Below are positions 59,875 to 64,000 of a DNA stretch of 64,000 nucleotides, in pieces. The stretch covers positions 8,762,645-8,826,644 of the forward strand of contig NZ_AP018178.1 of assembly GCF_002368195.1 (NCBI RefSeq), read 5' to 3'. Numbering within the stretch: the first letter of the stretch is position 1; every line of letters starts with the position of its first letter. The notes under the pieces were generated by a model. It searched no databases, was not told the origin of the DNA, and worked only from the letters and a program-made list of their open reading frames with translations. The position numbers were made by a program, and so were the translations under genes. The stretch comes from Calothrix sp. NIES-2100. Lineage in GTDB: Bacteria; Cyanobacteriota; Cyanobacteriia; Cyanobacteriales; Nostocaceae.

Positions 59875-60262
59875 AAGAGAAACCCCATAGCTTTCAGTTA
59901 GCTAGACATCAGTTTGCTATTACAGGCACCCTGATAAAAGTTGAGGTGGTCATGTTGCCTTCAAACTTGCGTCTTTAAAACTAAATATTGAAAATGCTAG
60001 GGAGCATTGACTCAAGTTTATGATTGGCGATCGCTTAATCTTTAAATCGGCTCGGAGAAAACTCTCAAGGCAGTCATTTGCTAAAAAATGCTCTTGATTT
60101 AGAAATAGCATTTTTATGTTATGTCTGTGGGCCGATTTGCCATTTAAACAATCTGGGTCATAATTTTTAGAGTCTATGCAACTTCAGTTTTTTAAACAAA
60201 ATCAAACTTATTTTTAGCTTAATTCAATTTTAGCATTTTTACTATGCACTAGACTACAAATT
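59875..60262. other. 388-bp intergenic region
   Basis: Nothing coding or structured that I can support; 60180-60262 is AT-rich. Confidence 0.3.
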
Positions 60263-61669
60263 TTAAATTTGAGTTTTTGTCAAGGTGGTAGTACCCCTGT
60301 TTTCCGGTGATAACACAAGAAATGCAGCTGCTTCTACATGAGCAGTTTGCGGGAAAAAATCCGCTGGTTGTAACCGTTTGAGGCTATATAAGCCATCTTG
60401 GCAAAGTAATTGCAAGTCACGAGCTAGGGTAGATACCTTACAGCTGACGTAAACAATCCGGGATGGTTTCACTTGCCGTAAAGTTTCAATCACAGAGCGA
60501 TCGCACCCCTTTCGCGGCGGATCAAGTAATACCACATCTGGTACATTTTCCATCTGTGGCAGCAATTTTTCTACCGCCCCAGTTTGGAAGCTGACATTAT
60601 TAATTCCATTGCATTGAGCATTCAAAATTGCTTGTTGTACTGCCTCTGGCTGTACTTCTAGCCCGGTTGCCAAACGGACTTGTTTCGCCAAGGGCAAAGT
60701 TAAAGTCCCAATTCCGCAGTAGGCGTCCACCAATACCTCATACCCTTGAAGATTCAGTTCTGACTGAATTACTTCTAATAGTGCCTCTGCTGTTTCAGTA
60801 TAAACCTGAAAAAACGTATCGGGTAGTACCTGAAATTCCAATCCGGCAAATTTTTCTCGCAAGTATGGCATACCCGCAATGCAACGAGTTTCTTTGCCAA
60901 AAATGGCATTTGTGCGTGCAGGGTTGCGATTTAAGGACACTCCCACCAATTGGGGATAGCGTTTTAACCATTCTTGAGCTTGGGTTTCAATTCCTGGTAA
61001 ATTCCCGTCTTTGACAACTAAAGTCAGTAATATTTCCCCAGTCCGCCGTCCAATGCGTAAACCGAGGTGACGGATTTGCCCTTGGTGACGTTGTTCATCA
61101 TAAATTTGCCAACCCCGCTGTTGAATATCCTGTTTCACCTGTGCCAGTATTGGATTTAATCTGGAGTCTTGTACTGGACATTGATTCAAGTTAATTAATT
61201 GATGGCTGGCTTTTTGGTAATAACCGATTTGGACTTGTCCTGTTGAAGATTTGCTAAGGGGATATGTAGCTTTGTTACGATAGCCCAGAGATGATGCCGC
61301 TGCGAGTACGGGATCTACTGGTGGCTGTTGAAAACCGCCAATACGCTCTAAAGCTTGGATAACTTGATTGCGTTTAGCTGCCAGCTGGAACTGATAATCT
61401 ATATGCTGCCATTGGCAACCACCACACTTATCAGCCACAATGCAACTAGGCGATTGACGCTGGGGAGATGGTTGCAATAATTGCTGAAGCTTACCGTGGG
61501 CGTATTTGGGCTTAACATGTAGCAAGCGAACCAGAACGCGATCGCCTGGTACAGTATCGGGAATAAAGACAACGCGATCGTCATATCGCCCGACACCGTC
61601 ACCAGTATCACTCAAATCCGCGATCGTTACTTCAATTAATTCACCCTGTTGCCAAGCTGTGTTAGTCAT
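60263..61669 (-). CDS. rlmD: 23S rRNA (uracil-C5)-methyltransferase RlmD/RlmCD family
   Basis: The 468-residue protein has an N-terminal TRAM domain (EVTIADLSDTGDGVGRYDDRVVFIPDTVPGDRV), a [4Fe-4S] site CIVADKCGGCQWQH, SAM-binding VDAYCGIGTLTLPLA and the nucleophile in VYVSCKVSTLARDL (family SCNPxTxARD). It makes 5-methyluridine in 23S rRNA by family; which position cannot be told. In many non-enterobacteria one enzyme does both U747 and U1939. The start overlaps the heptamer repeat of the upstream gap by four bases. Confidence 0.9.
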   Translation of the reverse strand: MTNTAWQQGELIEVTIADLSDTGDGVGRYDDRVVFIPDTVPGDRVLVRLLHVKPKYAHGKLQQLLQPSPQRQSPSCIVADKCGGCQWQHIDYQFQLAAKRNQVIQALERIGGFQQPPVDPVLAAASSLGYRNKATYPLSKSSTGQVQIGYYQKASHQLINLNQCPVQDSRLNPILAQVKQDIQQRGWQIYDEQRHQGQIRHLGLRIGRRTGEILLTLVVKDGNLPGIETQAQEWLKRYPQLVGVSLNRNPARTNAIFGKETRCIAGMPYLREKFAGLEFQVLPDTFFQVYTETAEALLEVIQSELNLQGYEVLVDAYCGIGTLTLPLAKQVRLATGLEVQPEAVQQAILNAQCNGINNVSFQTGAVEKLLPQMENVPDVVLLDPPRKGCDRSVIETLRQVKPSRIVYVSCKVSTLARDLQLLCQDGLYSLKRLQPADFFPQTAHVEAAAFLVLSPENRGTTTLTKTQI

Positions 61670-61800
61670 TTGTCATTTGTCATTTGTCATTTGTCATTGG
61701 GCATTGGGCATTGGGCATCGGGTATTGGGCATCGGGCATTGGTATCCTCTGCTTCCTTGTCCCCCTTGTCCCCCTCATCCCCCTCATCCCCCTACTCTCC
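61666..61800. repeat. TTTGTCA, GGGCATT and CCCTCAT heptamer repeats
   Basis: TTTGTCA about four times, TTGGGCA about five times (61696-61740), then a C-rich CCTTGTCCCC/CCCTCATCC run. It fills the gap upstream of apcD and rlmD. It is inverted relative to 24331 and 59290. Confidence 0.75.
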
Positions 61801-61905
61801 ACTACCCAATCGTGTAATTTCAATACATACCGGCTTATAGCCCTTCACTTGTGTACCTCAGACTCGTTAAACTAGCAAATAATATTTCGCTTGATTGCAA
61901 TAATC

Positions 61906-62391
61906 ATGACCGTAATTAGCCAAGTTATTCTCCAAGCCGACGATGAACTGCGTTATCCCAGCAGTGGCGAACTCAAAAGTATCCAAGCGTTTATGCAAAC
62001 CGGTGCAAAGCGCACACGGATTGCTAGCACCCTAGCTGAGAACGAAAAAAAGATTGTTCAGCAAGCAACCAAACAATTATGGCAGAAGCGTCCTGACTTT
62101 ATCTCTCCTGGTGGAAACGCTTACGGCGAACGTCAGCGTTCTCTGTGTATTCGTGATTTTGGCTGGTATTTGCGCCTGATTACCTATGGCGTACTTGCTG
62201 GCGACAAAGAGCCAATTGAAAAAATTGGTTTAATTGGCGTGCGGGAAATGTACAATTCTCTGGGCGTTCCCGTACCCGGAATGGTAGAAGCTATCAATTC
62301 CCTCAAAAAAGCCTCCCTTGACTTGCTTAGTGCAGAAGACGCAGCTGAAACAGCACCATACTTTGATTACATTATTCAGGCAATGTCTTGA
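61906..62391 (+). CDS. apcD: allophycocyanin alpha-B subunit (ApcD)
   Basis: The 161-residue phycobiliprotein has its chromophore Cys81 in RSLCIRDFGWYLRLITYG, and GGNAYGERQ. VISQVILQADDELRYPSSGEL and APYFDYIIQAMS match ApcD rather than ApcA. It is a terminal emitter in the phycobilisome core, passing energy to photosystem I and involved in state transitions. The ATG at 61906 is chosen; an upstream TTG only adds five residues. Single, unlinked gene, as usual for apcD. A hairpin follows at 62438. Confidence 0.95.
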   Translation: MTVISQVILQADDELRYPSSGELKSIQAFMQTGAKRTRIASTLAENEKKIVQQATKQLWQKRPDFISPGGNAYGERQRSLCIRDFGWYLRLITYGVLAGDKEPIEKIGLIGVREMYNSLGVPVPGMVEAINSLKKASLDLLSAEDAAETAPYFDYIIQAMS

Positions 62392-62437
62392 TACAAAGTG
62401 TGTGCTGGTTCGATTAGTGTACTTTTGGTTCACTGAG

Positions 62438-62460
62438 TGAGTGCTAAATCTCAGCACTCA
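62438..62460 (+). terminator. hairpin after apcD
   Basis: TGAGTGCT (62438-62445) pairs perfectly with AGCACTCA (62453-62460), 7-base loop, 47 bases after the apcD stop. The arms are the CIRCE half-sites in inverted order, so it is not a CIRCE. No T-run, so termination is uncertain. Confidence 0.5.
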
Positions 62461-62572
62461 AAATCCATAACATTTCTAATTTGATCATAACTCTCCCCAC
62501 AACTGGTTGAGGCTCTGGCAAGTCCTATGTCAAGTTACCAACCATGTGTGGGGAAATTTTATGCTTAGTCGA

Positions 62573-62635
62573 GGGTCAAGGGTCAAGGGTCAAGGGTCAA
62601 GGGTCAAGGGTCAAGGGTCAAGGGTCAAGGGTCAA
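62573..62635. repeat. nine tandem GGGTCAA heptamers
   Basis: GGGTCAA is repeated nine times without interruption (62573-62635), followed by TGGACTGTGGACTATTGACTGTGGACTA-type related motifs. The open frame across it (62544-62906) is a translation of the repeat and not a gene. Confidence 0.9.
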
Positions 62636-62662
62636 TGGACTGTGGACTATTGACTGTGGACT

Positions 62663-62736
62663 AAAAACAAAAAGCCGACAGCCCTTGATAAAAGACTGTC
62701 GGCAAATATTGTGTTCCCTATTAATGACTCGGCTAG
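62663..62736 (-). ncRNA. candidate small RNA on the minus strand, about 74 nt
   Basis: Read on the minus strand, TTGCCA (62765-62770) and TATAAC (62743-62748) form a promoter-like pair 16 bases apart. About 35-60 bases later, GCCGACAG/CTGTCGGC (62674-62681 and 62696-62703) forms an 8-bp perfect stem followed by TTTTTGTTTTT. This is a complete promoter-to-intrinsic-terminator unit with no coding frame. It is not Yfr1, whose core motif is absent. Confidence 0.4.
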
Positions 62737-62952
62737 AGTTCAGTTATAAGGAAGTATGGCAGTTTGGCAATTATACAGAGACGATCTTAATCATGAACAC
62801 CTGTGATTGTTATCACTGGATGGTCACAGCCCGCCTGTATCTATTTAAGAGATTGCTTGCGATTACAAGAAAAATGCACATAAAAGCAACAGGAACTGTA
62901 CCTTAAGCTACACAGTCTCACTATCTATAAACACCAATCTGTAAGCGGGAAA

Positions 62953-63618
62953 ATGCATCTTTATCCTGTAAAGCTCCTAACTGGGGCAATCCTCTTGACA
63001 ACATGCTTGGGTTGTGCAGCGCCAATCAATAACCAAATCTCCCCAGATAATATTAGTGCTACAGCTACGCCTACTGGTATTCAAACCAGTTATAACTCAA
63101 CAACTAATAGACCAGCCACTAAAACTGCCACTATTAGTGTTGAAGGGGAAAAAGTTCCGATTACCCTGAAACTGTATGACCAATACAGCAATTTATTTAC
63201 CACCTACTTTCCTGACAAAGAATTTTTGGCTGAAGGTGGTAGTTCTGGTGAAGGGACAGGAGTGAGGTTTATTGCTAATTTTGGCGGTAGCAGAAATGAT
63301 AATGCTTATGTCCACGTCGCTTTTTTGAATGAAGTCAAAACGCTGGGACAGTTAAAAAGCTTTGTGAATGGTAAAAATGGTTTAATTGCATCTAATAAAT
63401 GGCGGGTTGTTGACCGAAATCAAAAAGTTTCCTATCCTTGGGCAAAAGAAAAGATTGTTTTCAGTCAAGGTAAAAATATCGTAGGAAGTATTTACCTGGG
63501 TCAGCAAAATGGTAAAGTTTTTTATGTATTTACCCATTTCCCAGCGGAATACGGTGATGGATTTCCACCCAGAGCAGATTTGATTTTACAGAATCTGCAA
63601 GTTGCTGGAGTTAAGTGA
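62953..63618 (+). CDS. lipoprotein of unknown function
   Basis: The 221-residue protein has a signal peptide ending in lipobox LTTCLGC, giving lipidated Cys21. A Thr/Ser/Asn-rich linker (22-60) is followed by a beta-rich domain (ISVEGEKVPITLKLYDQYSN, then FTTYFPDKEFLAEGG, VFYVFTHFPAEYGDGF). No family recognised. It is probably bound to the outer face of the inner or inner face of the outer membrane. Single gene. Confidence 0.8.
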   Translation: MHLYPVKLLTGAILLTTCLGCAAPINNQISPDNISATATPTGIQTSYNSTTNRPATKTATISVEGEKVPITLKLYDQYSNLFTTYFPDKEFLAEGGSSGEGTGVRFIANFGGSRNDNAYVHVAFLNEVKTLGQLKSFVNGKNGLIASNKWRVVDRNQKVSYPWAKEKIVFSQGKNIVGSIYLGQQNGKVFYVFTHFPAEYGDGFPPRADLILQNLQVAGVK

Positions 63619-63830
63619 ATAATTCAGCAAATTCGATTCCTATACATAGATGAATTTTGATCGCTTCTTTGTGCAGCTGATTGAATAGAAATTCCCAAAC
63701 TTAATCCTAATATAAACAGACTCAGCTTTAATTAAAGATAAGGTTTCTAATTGATAAATATCACGTTAAGCAGTAGATTTTGACTGTATATTCCTTTAAA
63801 ATCTCCATTATTTAATCTAGAAAATTGGTG
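63619..63830. other. intergenic gap
   Basis: 212 bases, AT-rich, no motif. Confidence 0.25.
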
Positions 63831-64000
63831 ATGAGAGATTCACTGGCAATAGCGATGATGAATCAACTGAAAGCTTACGCCTTAACGTTTTTATTGGCTG
63901 GATTTGTTTTTCCCCAAAAAAGTCTTGCTGCTGATACACCACCTCTTGCAGACCAGCTTAAAGAAATAATAGAGTGGTTTACGGGAAAATTTAATAATGC
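63831..64000 (+). CDS. exported protein, 3' end outside window (partial)
   Basis: ATG 63831 opens a frame to the window end (56 residues): MRDSLAIAMMNQLKAYALTF, a hydrophobic core LLAGFVFPQKSLAA with likely cleavage after LAA, then DTPPLADQLKEIIEWFTGKF. ATG 63855 or 63858 (MMNQLKAY) are alternative starts. The segment after the signal peptide recalls the beginning of CpcT/CpeT-type chromophore lyase domains ('QLxxhhxWhxGxFxN'), but the visible part is too short to decide. Confidence 0.55.
   Translation, partial: MRDSLAIAMMNQLKAYALTFLLAGFVFPQKSLAADTPPLADQLKEIIEWFTGKFNN

Noticed and set aside
62438..62460. Second CIRCE element after apcD
   Set aside because: The half-sites are in inverted order (GAGTGCT then AGCACTC) with a 7-base loop, not TTAGCACTC-N9-GAGTGCTAA. 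A hairpin is the better reading.
62544..62906. 120-codon plus-strand frame containing repeated GQGSRVK
   Set aside because: It is the translation of the nine GGGTCAA heptamers, with no ribosome-binding site, and it runs through the hairpin and promoter-like sites.

Overview
The window looks like chromosome of a filamentous, probably heterocyst-forming cyanobacterium (Nostocales: Nostoc, Calothrix or Tolypothrix-like). The signs are abundant GCGATCGC (HIP1) octamers, tandem heptamer repeats (GGGTCAA, CCAATGC, TTTGTCA types) in many intergenic gaps, an apcD phycobilisome gene, a PlmA-type GntR regulator, a GroESL operon with both a CIRCE and a K-box, a Mo-nitrogenase C-terminal-like protein, several Ser/Thr kinases and an orthocaspase homologue. 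The genus is inference; no rRNA or tRNA gene was seen.

Layout. 1-6.7 kb is accessory: a SAP-like gene cut by the window edge, a ZorA/ZorB-like (MotA/MotB-type) pair divergent from a membrane Ser/Thr kinase, a FitA/VapC-type toxin-antitoxin pair, a lone XRE regulator, a DUF4258/YgiT zinc-finger pair and the remnant of a TnpB-like transposase. 6.8-12.4 kb holds a short S1 protein, a dienelactone hydrolase, PlmA, a Uma2 nuclease-like protein, a nested palindromic mobile repeat, a six-repeat CRISPR array without cas genes, and an alpha/beta hydrolase. 12.4-21.3 kb is core: tig-clpP-clpX on the minus strand and asd-dapA-rnj on the plus strand. 21.5-32.6 kb mixes small unknown genes, an SLC13/ArsB-type permease, a catalytically degenerate (Tyr/Asn) orthocaspase, rpmF, a sulfite-oxidase-like molybdoenzyme, an aldehyde dehydrogenase and a response regulator-histidine kinase hybrid.

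32.9-48.2 kb is the richest accessory stretch. It holds a NACHT NTPase whose upstream region has TGAC motifs phased at 10 bp, two Rpn/DUF4351-type nuclease-family proteins, a urease operon (ureD-A-B and C) split by an oppositely oriented, AT-rich DUF6602-like nuclease gene, a translationally coupled radical-SAM/methyltransferase pair directly upstream of ureD, and a HEPN-like gene followed by an 897-residue protein with two different P-loop NTPase modules. The last pair is the best candidate for a poorly described defence-type system.

48.3-50.5 kb is groES-groEL. 50.7-64 kb holds a thioredoxin-like [2Fe-2S] ferredoxin, an Rre1-type response regulator, a chimeric response-regulator/kinase remnant, a Ser/Thr kinase operon with a secreted partner, asnS, small cyanobacterial proteins, an RsbW-like ATPase, rlmD, apcD, a candidate small RNA, a lipoprotein and the start of an exported protein cut by the window end. 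Product calls rest on motif reading and recall of families; no database search was run.
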